Part shown: positions 17,980 through 27,420 of the stretch, piece by piece
Layout: every line of letters begins with the position of its first letter
Position numbering within the stretch: position 1 is the stretch's first letter
Source: Reddybacter sp041277045
GTDB taxonomy: Bacteria > Pseudomonadota > Gammaproteobacteria > Pseudomonadales > Porticoccaceae
Direction of reading: 5' to 3'
Length of the DNA: 64,000 nt
Assembly: GCA_041277045.1 (NCBI GenBank)
Contig: JBGFSY010000002.1
Coordinates: 310,001-374,000 of the forward strand
Program-made: the position numbers and the translations under genes
The notes under the pieces: model-generated
The model's input: the letters and a program-made list of their open reading frames with translations, nothing else
The model's database searches: none
Told to the model about the DNA's origin: nothing

Positions 17980-18796
17980 ATGTTTCTTGGAGCTGGAGGT
18001 ATTCAACTCGGCTCAACCTAAATCTTCCCAATGTTCCCTTAAGCAAATCAATGTTTGCACTCTGTGCCGTGAAGACGGCCGTATTGTCGCCGGCTTGTTG
18101 TTGGCCTTTAACTGAAGGCTGATTACCTAATAGTGAGCTGACCCTTCTGGCAATAGCTTGCCCCGAGTCTAGCCAGTTAACTGTGCGTGGTGCGGCGTTT
18201 GCTAATTGATCCTTAATCAGGGGAAAGTGGGTGCAGGCAAGAACAATAGTGTCGAGTCGCTTATTTTCAAATAGCGGTTTTATTATTGAGCTTAATACCT
18301 CTACAGGTGGAGGTGTGCCTCGTAAGGTGTCCTCTGCCAATGTAACTAGCTCGGCGCTGCCTACGCTGAGCACCTCGCTGCTGCTTGCAAACTCCTTAAT
18401 CAATGCCTTCGTGTAGTCTCTAGTCACTGTTCCAGGTGTGCCAAGCAAACCGATGACTCTAGTTTTTGATTGCTGGGCAGCGGGTTTGATCGCCGGCACT
18501 ACGCCCACAATCGGAATTGTAAAATGGCGACGAATATGGGGTAGTACCAGGGTGCTCGCTGTATTACAGGCCACTACAATAATGTGTGGTTTGTTTTTTT
18601 TGATCAGTGCCTGCAGTACACGTTCGACACGCGCAATTAAAAACTCGGCACTTTTTGTGCCGTAGGGGAAGGCCTCATTATCTGAAGCGTAAATGTATTC
18701 GCAGCCTGGGAGTGTCTCTTGCAGGGCTTGAAGAATGCTTAAGCCACCTACGCCGGAATCGAAGACTAGAATTTTAGTTAATGCCGTATTCGTCAA
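17963..18796 (-). CDS. murI: Glutamate racemase
   Basis: Converts L-glutamate to D-glutamate for peptidoglycan synthesis in the cytoplasm. The 277-residue sequence has both catalytic cysteine motifs: VACNTAST (Cys77) and LACTHFPL (Cys188), plus the N-terminal DSGVGGLS loop and YASDNEAFPYGTKS. Length is normal. The start is ATG 18796. The gene is convergent with the MshM-like gene and overlaps its last 17 bases; about 100 bases separate it from the divergent rmuC. Confidence 0.97.
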   Translation of the reverse strand: MTNTALTKILVFDSGVGGLSILQALQETLPGCEYIYASDNEAFPYGTKSAEFLIARVERVLQALIKKNKPHIIVVACNTASTLVLPHIRRHFTIPIVGVVPAIKPAAQQSKTRVIGLLGTPGTVTRDYTKALIKEFASSSEVLSVGSAELVTLAEDTLRGTPPPVEVLSSIIKPLFENKRLDTIVLACTHFPLIKDQLANAAPRTVNWLDSGQAIARRVSSLLGNQPSVKGQQQAGDNTAVFTAQSANIDLLKGTLGRFRLSRVEYLQLQETSSPNF

Positions 18797-18899
18797 TTGG
18801 GTGAGCTGCCTCGTCAGATGTGGTGTCGATGTCGGGCTGGCCGATAAGCCTTATTTATTTTACCCCATTGTCAGAGGCTGAACTGTTAAAATCCTGCAC

Positions 18900-20273
18900 A
18901 TGACTACGCTCTCCACATCTTTGCCGATTCTTTGGGTTTCTCTCGCCGTTGTTATTGGTGCCGCTTTGGGCGCCGTGTTGATCTATATGCGTTATAACCG
19001 CCGTCATTCCTCGGTGCTGGTTGAGCAGGCAAGGCTACTTGGTGACAAGCAGCATCTTGAGCAGTTGATACAGGGCTTACAAAATGAGGGGGCCGAACTG
19101 CGGCAGCAGAATCTGGTGCTTCACAGTGAGAATAGTGGGCTTTCGGTACGACTAGAATCTGAAGTGGTACGAGGCCAGGCGCAAGCTACATTGCTAGAGC
19201 AGACTCGTGTCTCGCTGGGCCAGGAGTTTGAAAATCTCGCCAACCGGATTTTCGACAATAAACAGGCGTCGTTTTCGCGCACCAGTAGAGAGGCTTTAGA
19301 TAATACCGTCGCCCCTCTACGTAAAGACCTCGCCGACTTTCGCAAGAAGGTGGAAGACGTTTACGATAAGGAGAGTGCCGAGCGCAATCGTCTGGAAGGC
19401 AAGATTGGTGAGCTCCAGCAGCAGACCCAACAGATTGGCCAGGACGCGATAAAATTGGCTAATGCCCTGAAGGGTGACAATAAGTTTCAGGGCAACTGGG
19501 GCGAGATGATTCTTGAGCGCCTGCTTGAAGAGTCGGGTTTGCGTAAGGGCAGGGAGTATCAAACTCAGGTCGCTCTGCAAGATGAAGAGGGTCGACGGCG
19601 CAACCCGGATGTGATTCTGCACTTGCCCGACCAGCGAGATATCGTTATCGATGCCAAGGTGTCCTTAAAAGATTATGAATACTTTTGCAGTAGTAATGAC
19701 GATCTACAGCGTGAGCAAAGTCTTAAAGCACACATTGCCTCTCTGCGTGCTCATGTTACGGGGCTTAACCGAAAGGCTTATGAGCAGTTAGAGGGTATCA
19801 ACACTCTCGATTTTGTGTTGATTTTTATTCCTGTAGAAGCTGCTTTTATGCTGGCGATTGAGCACGATCATCAGCTGTTTAGTGATGCTTACGACAAGGG
19901 CATTATTTTAGTCAGCCCCAGTACACTACTGGCAACATTACGTACCATTCACAATATCTGGCGCTATGCTGATCAAAATCTTAATGCAGAAAGAATCGCT
20001 ATTCAGGCTGGCGGCCTCTATGACCAGTTTGTTTTGCTGGCAGAGGGCCTGGAGGATATCGGCAAGTACCTGAATAAGAGTCAGGATGCCTGGAGCACTA
20101 CCCGCAAGCGCCTGGTTTCAGGTCGTGGTAATTTACTCAAGCGAGTCGAAGACCTGAAAACGCTGGGGGCCAGAACCCGCCGTGATATGCCGGCAACACT
20201 GAGAGACGAAAGCCAGCTGGCTGAGCAAATGCCACTTGTTGTAGCGACTGACGATAGTGATTTACAGCAGTGA
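18900..20273 (+). CDS. rmuC: DNA recombination protein RmuC
   Basis: A 457-residue RmuC family protein. It has an N-terminal membrane segment (about 8-28), a coiled-coil region (about 40-130) and the conserved nuclease-like core (KFQGNWGEMILERLLEESGL, VIDAKVSLKDYE, FVLIFIPVEAAFMLAI), ending with the typical KRLVSGRGNLLKRVE segment. RmuC limits inversions at short inverted repeats in E. coli; its biochemical activity is not firmly known. Start ATG 18900. Divergent from murI, probably monocistronic or followed by the transporter gene 34 bases downstream. Confidence 0.93.
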   Translation: MTTLSTSLPILWVSLAVVIGAALGAVLIYMRYNRRHSSVLVEQARLLGDKQHLEQLIQGLQNEGAELRQQNLVLHSENSGLSVRLESEVVRGQAQATLLEQTRVSLGQEFENLANRIFDNKQASFSRTSREALDNTVAPLRKDLADFRKKVEDVYDKESAERNRLEGKIGELQQQTQQIGQDAIKLANALKGDNKFQGNWGEMILERLLEESGLRKGREYQTQVALQDEEGRRRNPDVILHLPDQRDIVIDAKVSLKDYEYFCSSNDDLQREQSLKAHIASLRAHVTGLNRKAYEQLEGINTLDFVLIFIPVEAAFMLAIEHDHQLFSDAYDKGIILVSPSTLLATLRTIHNIWRYADQNLNAERIAIQAGGLYDQFVLLAEGLEDIGKYLNKSQDAWSTTRKRLVSGRGNLLKRVEDLKTLGARTRRDMPATLRDESQLAEQMPLVVATDDSDLQQ

Positions 20274-20307
20274 GCGCCTGCTGGGTGGCAATTAAAGGTG
20301 CTTAGTC

Positions 20308-21258
20308 TTGCAGCATCTTGAGGTTGTCGGTTTTGTCTTTACGGCGATACTCCCCGTTTATCTGCTTACTGCCCTGGGTGTCTTACTGCGGCGCATGGGC
20401 TGGTTGAGTGAAGGTTTCCTGCACGACAGTTCGCGCATTGTTTTCAACTTTGCAGCACCGACGATGCTATTTTTATCACTGTCGAGTGCCGACTTAAGTA
20501 TTACCGAGGCACCGCGTTTTCTTTTCGTGAGTGTGACTTTGTTAATCACTTTGTCTTTAGTGGCCTGGGCCTTATCGCGTCTCATCGTCTCGCAACGCGC
20601 CGACAGAGGCGTTTTTATTCAGGGCGCGACCCGCGGTAACTTGCTGATCTCGGGGCTCGCCATGGCCTACAATGTTTATGGTGTTGAAGGTGTGGCCCTG
20701 GCTTCACTGCCGATGGGCATTTTTATTATTTTTAACAATATCTATTCCATTAGTATGCTTAAGTTTTACAGCCAGCAAGCAGGCACCCCGGCTAAAAACT
20801 ACCTTTCAGATATCGCCAAAAACCCTATCATTATTAGTGTGTTACTGGGCACGCTAGCCGGTGCCTTTAAACTGGAGTTACCCGATGCACTGGCCAACAG
20901 TGGCCGACTACTGGGGCAGATGACCGTGCCGCTGGTGTTAATCAATGTGGGTGCATCACTGGATTTCGGCCAATTGCGCAGCCCCAGTGTGGCCGGTTGG
21001 GGGGCTGCACTCTATAAGTGCCTGTTAATGCCGGTGCTGGGTGTGCCCATTGCCTGGTACTGTGGTTTGCGGGATATGGAGCTGGGTATTGTGTTCCTGG
21101 TTTTGTCCTCACCGACCTCTACGATTAGCGTGGTCTTTGCCCAGGTGTTTGGCGGCAATGCCAAGATGGCGGCGAATATTGTCTTGCTGGGTGGTTTGTT
21201 TTCCTTTGTGATTGTGGTTTGTGGTTTGATTTTTTTAAGGACCTTTGGCCTGGCGTAA
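20308..21258 (+). CDS. AEC family (auxin efflux carrier-like) transporter
   Basis: A 316-residue inner-membrane protein with about ten hydrophobic segments in two halves, as in AEC permeases. Recognisable segments are LPVYLLTALGVLLRRMGWL near the N-terminus and NPIIISVLLGTLAGAF near the middle, and a VNVGASL-like helix (LVLINVGASLDF). Family members export small organic anions; the substrate here is unknown. The start is TTG 20308, with AAAGGTG about 10 bases upstream. Confidence 0.87.
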   Translation: MQHLEVVGFVFTAILPVYLLTALGVLLRRMGWLSEGFLHDSSRIVFNFAAPTMLFLSLSSADLSITEAPRFLFVSVTLLITLSLVAWALSRLIVSQRADRGVFIQGATRGNLLISGLAMAYNVYGVEGVALASLPMGIFIIFNNIYSISMLKFYSQQAGTPAKNYLSDIAKNPIIISVLLGTLAGAFKLELPDALANSGRLLGQMTVPLVLINVGASLDFGQLRSPSVAGWGAALYKCLLMPVLGVPIAWYCGLRDMELGIVFLVLSSPTSTISVVFAQVFGGNAKMAANIVLLGGLFSFVIVVCGLIFLRTFGLA

Positions 21259-21322
21259 TTAGCGTTGCTATACACGGGGCCTTACGGACTTATTTTTCCT
21301 GGGTTTTATTGAGAGGTGGTTT

Positions 21323-21817
21323 GTGGTTTTTTTAATCGTAATAGCGGTGCTTATTGTTGTCGCTTTGGCGGGCTATGCTTTGCATCTGCATCAAAAACTA
21401 GAGAGGCTTGATGCCGAGCGCGAGGCGGCAAGGCTGGTCTTTGAGCAGCAGCTTAAAGATAAAGCGGCAGAGACGCGTAAAAGCATCATCATTTTGGCCA
21501 AAGGTTTAGTGGCAGACGAATTGAGTATTACTGAGTGCTGCCTGCGTATTTCCTGGTTGCTGACACAGATTAACCCCGAAGCTCGGGAGTCAGAAGCTTA
21601 CAGCGTGTTTTATCAAGTCGCCGAGGCAACGTCCCATATTCCCATTCTTGAAGCCTGGAAGGCCCTGTCGCGGGAGCAACGCAAAGCCTTTGATTTGGAA
21701 CGACTGGCGATAGAAAAGGCCTTTGGGGATTTTGTCCTCGCTGCGGCTAAAAAACTGCTCGACGAAGGTGTGTCGAAACCTGCCGATGAGTCCTCCGGCC
21801 TTTTCTACTCGGCTTAA
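21323..21817 (+). CDS. DUF2489 family membrane-anchored protein
   Basis: A 164-residue protein with an N-terminal membrane helix (VFLIVIAVLIVVALAGYAL) and a helical cytoplasmic domain with RKSIIILAKGLVADELSITECCLRI-type sequence (shortened here), which fits DUF2489. No function is known for this family. The start is a GTG at 21323 preceded by a good ribosome binding site (GAGAGGTG). The stop overlaps the convergent trmA end by four bases. Confidence 0.78.
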   Translation: MVFLIVIAVLIVVALAGYALHLHQKLERLDAEREAARLVFEQQLKDKAAETRKSIIILAKGLVADELSITECCLRISWLLTQINPEARESEAYSVFYQVAEATSHIPILEAWKALSREQRKAFDLERLAIEKAFGDFVLAAAKKLLDEGVSKPADESSGLFYSA

Positions 21818-22914
21818 TCTGCTTTGCTAGTGGCGCGTTTTTTCAGTACCGCACCAGCCTCAAGGTGGTGGGTGTAGGGGAACTGGTCGAAGGCGGCGAA
21901 GTGTTCGATGCTGTGGCTGCTATTCAGCGCCGTTAGATTGGCGTGCAGGGTTTCCGGGTTGCAGGAAATGTAAATGATATTGTCAAAGCGGCGCAGCAAC
22001 TCCACCGTGTCGTCATCGAGCCCAGCTCGGGGTGGGTCGACAAATACCGTCGAAAATTGGTAACTCTTTAAATCAATATGGCGCAGGCGCCGAAAGGGCC
22101 TGACCTCATTTAGCGCCTGGGTAATCTCTTCGCTAGAGAGGCGCACAATCTCAATATTTTCAATCTTATTGAGCTCGAAATTATAGGTCGCCGAGTTGAC
22201 CGATATTTTGGCAATTTCCGTGGCCAATACCCGTTGAAAATTCTGCGCTAGCACGGCGGTAAAATTACCGTTGCCACAATACAGCTCCAAGAGGTCGCCA
22301 CCAAAGTCTGTGCTGTGTTGGCGCGCCCAGTCGAGCATCTTCTCGTTGACTCGCGCATTGGGCTGCGTGAAGCCGGTTTCTTTTTGCTGGTAGGTGTAAG
22401 TGCGCCCGGCGACCTGTAATTTTTCAATCACATAATCGCGGCCAATCACCACCTTTTGTTTGCGGCTGCGACCGATAATATCTGTACCCATATGGGCGGC
22501 GAGGTCTTTGGCGCGGGCTTCCCAAATCGCATCGAGGGGGCGGTGGTAGAGTAGGGTGATCACCGCCTCGCCACTCAAGGTCGACAAAAACTCCACGCTA
22601 AACAGGCGCTGGCGCAGAATGTCGCAGTTATTGATTTGTTCGAGTAGAGGCGGCATCAATTCAGCAATGGTGGTCGAGCCCGCCGGAAAGGCATCTATAA
22701 TATAGGCCTGCCTGTGTTCGCCTTGGCGATACATGGCGTAGTCGGCGCGGTCCTCTTGTTGCCAAATTTTAAATTCGGCACGCATGCGATAGTTGATCGG
22801 CGCCGAGGGGTAAGTTTCGAGTGCGGGGAGTTCAAGCGTCTGGAAACGGGCCTGTAAGACAGCGACCTTTTCGTCTAACTGCTGGTCGTAGGTGGATGGG
22901 TCGATATCAGTCAC
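21814..22914 (-). CDS. trmA: tRNA (uracil-5-)-methyltransferase TrmA
   Basis: Makes 5-methyluridine at position 54 of tRNAs using S-adenosylmethionine. The 366-residue protein matches the E. coli enzyme in size. Motifs: the SAM-binding LLELYCGNGNFT, the FVDPPRAGLDD motif, the nucleophile Cys318 in YISCNPETL and the general base Glu352 in HHLEAGAV, in the same spacing (34 residues) as Cys324 and Glu358 of E. coli TrmA. No iron-sulfur cysteine cluster, which separates it from RlmC/RlmD. Start ATG 22914. Confidence 0.97.
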   Translation of the reverse strand: MTDIDPSTYDQQLDEKVAVLQARFQTLELPALETYPSAPINYRMRAEFKIWQQEDRADYAMYRQGEHRQAYIIDAFPAGSTTIAELMPPLLEQINNCDILRQRLFSVEFLSTLSGEAVITLLYHRPLDAIWEARAKDLAAHMGTDIIGRSRKQKVVIGRDYVIEKLQVAGRTYTYQQKETGFTQPNARVNEKMLDWARQHSTDFGGDLLELYCGNGNFTAVLAQNFQRVLATEIAKISVNSATYNFELNKIENIEIVRLSSEEITQALNEVRPFRRLRHIDLKSYQFSTVFVDPPRAGLDDDTVELLRRFDNIIYISCNPETLHANLTALNSSHSIEHFAAFDQFPYTHHLEAGAVLKKRATSKAD

Positions 22915-23014
22915 AGAGGCTCCGGCAAAACGTCTATTATAGCGTTAATTGATGGGCTTAAATTGGCTGACGGTAGCTAATCAATAGTACTTGACGACAA
23001 ACGGGACAGCGCGA

Positions 23015-23419
23015 ATGATTACCACACTGACACTTGATGTTACGCGGCAGGGCTTGCTCGATATTAGCGCGAAGGTTATCTCCGTGGTTCGTGGCGCTGG
23101 TTTAGACGAAGGGCTATGTACCCTCTTCATTCAGCACACCTCGGCAAGCCTGCTGATACAGGAAAGTTTTGACCCATCTGCGCGTAGAGATCTCGAAAAC
23201 TGGCTTAATCGTCTGGTGCCTGAGAACGATCCGCTGTACACCCATACCCTCGAAGGCCCGGATGATATGCCGGCGCATATTAAAGCGGCGCTAACGGCAA
23301 GTAGTGTGTCGATTCCGGTGATGGACGGTGAGTTGGCGTTGGGTACCTGGCAGGGTATCTATCTCTGGGAGCACCGCCACCCGCCGGGCAGGCGTCAGGT
23401 GATTGTCTACTTAACGTAG
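23015..23419 (+). CDS. yjbQ: YjbQ family protein (secondary thiamine-phosphate synthase family)
   Basis: A 134-residue UPF0047/YjbQ protein. The conserved core is visible: LFIQHTSASLLIQESFDPS, EGPDDMPAHIKAAL and LGTWQGIYLWEHR, with the histidines that form the presumed metal site. E. coli YjbQ can replace thiamine phosphate synthase weakly; the true role is unclear. I chose ATG 23015 because the TTG at 22991 adds residues not seen in the family; the ribosome binding site is weak for both. Confidence 0.9.
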   Translation: MITTLTLDVTRQGLLDISAKVISVVRGAGLDEGLCTLFIQHTSASLLIQESFDPSARRDLENWLNRLVPENDPLYTHTLEGPDDMPAHIKAALTASSVSIPVMDGELALGTWQGIYLWEHRHPPGRRQVIVYLT

Positions 23420-23625
23420 GGGCCGTGGGGTTGTTAAAAGGGTTACCAGCCGGTTCTTGTGCTCATCGAAGACTCGCGACATAATCGAGTGAGTTTGGCG
23501 CATTTTAAACCAGATAGATCAAGCTAGACGCTTCGTCCTTGTGAAAGGAATTGTATGAACAGGTTACTTAAAAACCTGACAGGGTGAAAAACTATAACCG
23601 TTAATTAGATACGTGGGAGATCAAT

Positions 23626-25122
23626 ATGGCTTATCAACGGCCCGAATTTAAAGAGCAATACGAGAACTACATTGGTGGCGAGTGGGTTGCCCCGATCGAT
23701 GGTAATTATTTTGACAATTATTCTCCAATAGACAAAAGTTTTATTGCCAAAATTGCCCAGTCTAATGAAAAGGATGTTGACGCTGCTGTTGCAGCCGCAA
23801 CTGCGGCAGCCCCAGCCTGGGGGAAGGTTTCAGTTGCCGAGAGAAGCGCCATTCTTAACAAGTTGGCAGATCGTCTAGAACAAAATATAGAAGCATTGGC
23901 ATTGGCAGAAACCTGCGATATAGGTAAATGTATCCGTGAGACTCTGGGTGGTGACTTGCCGATATCTGTGGGTGAACTGCGCTATTTTGCGGGCGTTATT
24001 CGGGCTGAAGCAGGTTCGATCTGTGATATAGATGAAAACCTCGTATCTCAGGAAATCCATGAGCCTCTTGGCGTGGTTGGCCAGATTATTCCCTGGAATT
24101 TCCCAATGTTGATGGCAGCCTGGAAAATAGCCCCGGCTCTCGCTGCTGGCAATTGCATCGTTATGAAGCTTGCAGAGCAATCACCTATGTCGATGTTGTT
24201 GTTTCTGGAGCTCATCAAGGACGTATTGCCGCCAGGAGTACTGAATGTTATCACCGGTTTCGGAGTTGAAGCGGGGAAACCCCTAGCATCGCATCCCGGC
24301 ATCAAAAAAATCGCATTTACTGGCGAAACGACAACGGGTCGGCTAATTCTTCAATACGCGGCTGAAAATATTATTCCAGCATCACTGGAGTTGGGTGGAA
24401 AGGCGCCGAATATTTTCCTGGAAAGTGTGATGGACCAGGACGATGAATTTCTCGACAAGGCCATTGAGGGTTTCGTGTTTTTTGTCTTGAGTCAGGGGCA
24501 AGCATGTACCAGCCCCACTCGAGCATTGATCCACGAAAGTATTTACGAGAAGTTTATAGAGAAGTGTCTAGCCCGTGTTGCGGCAGTGAAGATGGGCGAC
24601 CCTTACTCACTGGAAACAATGATGGGCGCGCAATCTTCTAACGACCAATACCAGAAAATTTTGAGCTATCTGGATATTGGCCGGCAGGAAGGTGCTGAAG
24701 TATTAATCGGTGGCGATAGTTATGACAATCAGGTTTACCCTGATGGTTATTATATTCAGCCTACAGTTTTTAAGGGCCACAATAAAATGCGTATCTTTCA
24801 GGAGGAGATCTTTGGTCCTGTAGTGTGTGTTACGACCTTTAAAGACGACGAAGAAGCTCTTGCCATCGCAAATGACACGCAATTTGGTTTGGTGGCAGGT
24901 GTTTGGACGAGAGATATTCACCAGATGCAAAAATTTGCCCGTGGTATAGAAACGGGTCGTGTATTTGCCAACTGTTATCACACATACCCCGCTGGCGCCT
25001 CATTTGGTGGTGTTAAGAACTCGGGTATTGGTCGTGAGACTCATGCTATGGCACTTGACCATTATCGTGAGACTAAGAACATCTTGATTTCTTATGATAA
25101 AAATAAACAGGGCTTCTTTTAA
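23626..25122 (+). CDS. NAD-dependent aldehyde dehydrogenase (ExaC-like)
   Basis: A 498-residue aldehyde dehydrogenase that oxidises aldehydes such as acetaldehyde to acids with NAD+. It has the NAD-binding/oxyanion segment IIPWNFPMLMAAWK, the general base Glu in LELGGKAPN and the nucleophile Cys294 in GQACTSPTR, with the family end motif GGVKNSGIGRE. The start ATG 23626 has GGGAG eight bases upstream. The partner DUF779 gene follows after a stem-loop, an arrangement common for ExaC/AldB-type enzymes and supportive of that subgroup. The region 23420-23625 in front of it must hold its promoter; I see no clear sigma-54 site. Confidence 0.93.
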   Translation: MAYQRPEFKEQYENYIGGEWVAPIDGNYFDNYSPIDKSFIAKIAQSNEKDVDAAVAAATAAAPAWGKVSVAERSAILNKLADRLEQNIEALALAETCDIGKCIRETLGGDLPISVGELRYFAGVIRAEAGSICDIDENLVSQEIHEPLGVVGQIIPWNFPMLMAAWKIAPALAAGNCIVMKLAEQSPMSMLLFLELIKDVLPPGVLNVITGFGVEAGKPLASHPGIKKIAFTGETTTGRLILQYAAENIIPASLELGGKAPNIFLESVMDQDDEFLDKAIEGFVFFVLSQGQACTSPTRALIHESIYEKFIEKCLARVAAVKMGDPYSLETMMGAQSSNDQYQKILSYLDIGRQEGAEVLIGGDSYDNQVYPDGYYIQPTVFKGHNKMRIFQEEIFGPVVCVTTFKDDEEALAIANDTQFGLVAGVWTRDIHQMQKFARGIETGRVFANCYHTYPAGASFGGVKNSGIGRETHAMALDHYRETKNILISYDKNKQGFF

Positions 25123-25142
25123 CAGAAAATAGAGGCCTTTTA

Positions 25143-25178
25143 CGTTAATAAGCACTTTGAAAGAAGTGCTTATTAACG
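25143..25178 (+). terminator. Perfect 15-bp stem-loop between aldehyde dehydrogenase and DUF779 genes
   Basis: The arm CGTTAATAAGCACTT (25143-25157) is followed by a six-base loop and its exact reverse complement (25164-25178). It begins 20 bases after the dehydrogenase stop. No run of T follows, so it may act as a partial terminator, an mRNA-stabilising hairpin or a protein binding site rather than a full intrinsic terminator. Confidence 0.7.
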
Positions 25179-25211
25179 GCATGGATACGTCCGTAACTGA
25201 GGTGGTTCGTT

Positions 25212-25586
25212 ATGCCTGTTGAACGAGTTAGTGTGACTGAGGCTGCGGCCAAAGTGATTGATCGCTTGCGAGATAAACATGGTGAGCTGATGTTCCACCA
25301 AAGTGGTGGCTGTTGTGACGGTTCTGCACCGATGTGTTTTATGGTTGGCGACTTTCGCTTAGGCAGCAGAGATTTGTATATGGGCGACATTCATGGCTGC
25401 AGGTTTTACATGGAGGCCGCTCAATTTGAATATTATAAAAATTCTCATACTATAGTAGATGTGGTCGAAGGTAGAGGTTCCAGCTTTTCATTAGAAATTC
25501 CTTTAGGTCTCCGTTTTCTTATTCGTTCTCGATTATTTACCGCTGAAGAATTGAGTGATGTTCGTGCAGTTGTAGCGGCAACGTAA
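25212..25586 (+). CDS. DUF779 protein
   Basis: A 124-residue DUF779 family protein. It contains the cysteine-rich segment FHQSGGCCDGSAPMCF, where a metal or redox site is conceivable, and the tail SRLFTAEELSDV. Genes of this family are very often found beside ExaC-like aldehyde dehydrogenases, as here (89 bases downstream), and are presumed to help that enzyme, but the function is unknown. Start ATG 25212, preceded by GAGGTGG. Confidence 0.87.
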   Translation: MPVERVSVTEAAAKVIDRLRDKHGELMFHQSGGCCDGSAPMCFMVGDFRLGSRDLYMGDIHGCRFYMEAAQFEYYKNSHTIVDVVEGRGSSFSLEIPLGLRFLIRSRLFTAEELSDVRAVVAAT

Positions 25587-25752
25587 CTCCTGAATATATC
25601 AGCGCCTTGAAATTACATAAGCGTCAATTGATGAGTGGCGTGTCAGTTGATTTTCTCGCTTAGTCATCGCGATGAAATCCAGTAAATTTTGAGTCATCTC
25701 TAAAATATGACCTTATTAAGGCCGTTCTAAAGAAGAGGAAGAGTGTTTAAAA

Positions 25753-26124
25753 ATGACGGATAGAAAAACCAGTTCCAGTAAACTAGACAAACATTTAGCG
25801 GAGCAGCGTATTTATATTGCTCAGCGAGAAAGAGGTTACCGAGAAAAGTCGCTAAAACTTTATCCCTGGATTTGCGGCCGCTGCACCCGCGAATTTACTC
25901 GCGCCAACCTGAGCGAGCTAACGGTTCATCACCGCGATCACAACCACGACAACAATCCCTCCGATGGCAGTAACTGGGAACTGCTGTGCATTTATTGCCA
26001 CGACGAAGAGCACACCAAGTTCGTCGATTTTATTCGCTACGGTAGCAGTGAAGAGAGTGAGGTCGCAGCGGCGACCTTTAATCCCTTTGCCGATTTAAAA
26101 GAGCGCATGAAGCAAGGTAAGTAA
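25753..26124 (+). CDS. yajD: HNH nuclease family protein YajD
   Basis: A 123-residue HNH protein with the same layout as E. coli YajD: an N-terminal basic helix, a CxxC zinc knuckle (CGRC), the HNH core HHRDHNHDNNPSDGSNWELL, a second CxxC-like site (CIYCHDEEH) and an acidic tail. The catalytic histidines are intact. Substrate and biological role are unknown. Start ATG 25753 with AGAGGAAGAG upstream. The preceding 166 bases hold nothing recognisable. Confidence 0.9.
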   Translation: MTDRKTSSSKLDKHLAEQRIYIAQRERGYREKSLKLYPWICGRCTREFTRANLSELTVHHRDHNHDNNPSDGSNWELLCIYCHDEEHTKFVDFIRYGSSEESEVAAATFNPFADLKERMKQGK

Positions 26125-26166
26125 AAACGTGGTTTAAATGGTTTGTGATTTTACAGGGTAGACAAA

Positions 26167-27381
26167 ATGGATGAGTCAGAGCCGCTGTTAAAAGGCATCA
26201 AAGTACTGGAGATAGCGACCTATATTTTTGGCCCCGGCAGTGCCGCCATCCTCTCGGATTTTGGTGCGGAGGTGATCAAAGTTGAGGCGCCGGGCCGTGG
26301 TGATCCGCTACGCTATGCCCATAAAGCACCACCCTTTATGCCACTTGAGTTTGACTATATCTGGCAGCAGGATAACCGCAATAAACGCAGTATTGGCCTC
26401 GATATGAAATCGCCTGAAGGCCGAGAGATTTTATTAAAGCTGGTGAGAGAGGCCGATGTCTTAATCACTAACTTTCCCCCCGATGTGCTGGAACGGCTAA
26501 AAATACGCTATGAGGATCTCGCCCCTGAAAATGAAGGCTTGATCTACGGACAAATTACCGGCTTCGGTGAAAAGGGCCCCGAAGACAGCGCACCGGGTTT
26601 TGATGCTACGGCCTATTGGGCGCGTTCGGGCTTAATGGATGCTATTCACACAAGCAATAGCGAGCCCTGTATGTCCTCGCCGGGCATGGGTGACCACCCA
26701 AGTGCCATGACCATGTATGCGGCTATCATGACCGGGCTCTATAAAAGAACGCGCACCGGGCGCGGTGGCAAGGTGCATAGTAGTTTGCTGGCCAATGGTC
26801 TGTGGACGGCTTCCAGTTCGCTTTCTTGTCTATTGGCAGGTGGGGGTGTGGTAGAGCGCCCCAATTTAAGCCAACCCACGAATGCCTTGCTTAATCATTA
26901 TCAGACCCGTGATGGGCGTTGGTTGTTGCTGGTTCTTTTGCACCAGGACAAACATTGGCCGAATTTACTCAAGGCGTTGCAGCGGGATGACCTGCTCGCC
27001 GATCCCCGTTTCATTGATAGCAAGCAACGTAACGGCAATGCCAAATTGCTTGCCCCTATTCTGGCGGAAACCTTTAAAAGCAGAGACCTGTTTGAGTGGC
27101 GCGAGCGCCTGCAGGCGCAAAAATTAACCTTTAGCGTACTGGCTACTATGGAGGAGGTGATTGATGACCCCCAGGTACTGGCCAACGATATGCTGATTGA
27201 TGTTGAAGGTCATGACTATGGCCGCGGTCAGGCGGTAAATAGCCCGTTCTGGGTAGAGGGTTCCCCTAAGGTGCCTGCTCATATTGGCCCGAAGCCGGGT
27301 GCTAGTGGCCCCGATATATTGCGTGAGTTGGGCTATAGCGAAGAGAGTATCGAGCAGTTAAGCAACAAAAAAATTATTTAA
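26167..27381 (+). CDS. CaiB/BaiF family CoA transferase
   Basis: A 404-residue class III CoA transferase that moves coenzyme A between carboxylic acids. Family segments are clear: LKGIKVLEIATYIFGPGSAA at the N-terminus, DFGAEVIKVEAPGRGDPLR, RNKRSIGLDMKSPEGREI, and the Asp-containing GMGDHPSAMTMYAAIMTGL, where the catalytic Asp sits. The substrate cannot be read from sequence. It starts at ATG 26167 and is convergent with the tus genes, 40 bases apart. Confidence 0.9.
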   Translation: MDESEPLLKGIKVLEIATYIFGPGSAAILSDFGAEVIKVEAPGRGDPLRYAHKAPPFMPLEFDYIWQQDNRNKRSIGLDMKSPEGREILLKLVREADVLITNFPPDVLERLKIRYEDLAPENEGLIYGQITGFGEKGPEDSAPGFDATAYWARSGLMDAIHTSNSEPCMSSPGMGDHPSAMTMYAAIMTGLYKRTRTGRGGKVHSSLLANGLWTASSSLSCLLAGGGVVERPNLSQPTNALLNHYQTRDGRWLLLVLLHQDKHWPNLLKALQRDDLLADPRFIDSKQRNGNAKLLAPILAETFKSRDLFEWRERLQAQKLTFSVLATMEEVIDDPQVLANDMLIDVEGHDYGRGQAVNSPFWVEGSPKVPAHIGPKPGASGPDILRELGYSEESIEQLSNKKII

Positions 27382-27420
27382 TAATATTATTTGTTTTGAT
27401 GCGGTAGCTTTTAAGTCTTG

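Noticed and set aside
23460..23560. Possible sigma-54 promoter before the aldehyde dehydrogenase gene
   Set aside because: TTTGGCGCATTTTAAACC has the GG element but not the GC element at the right distance.
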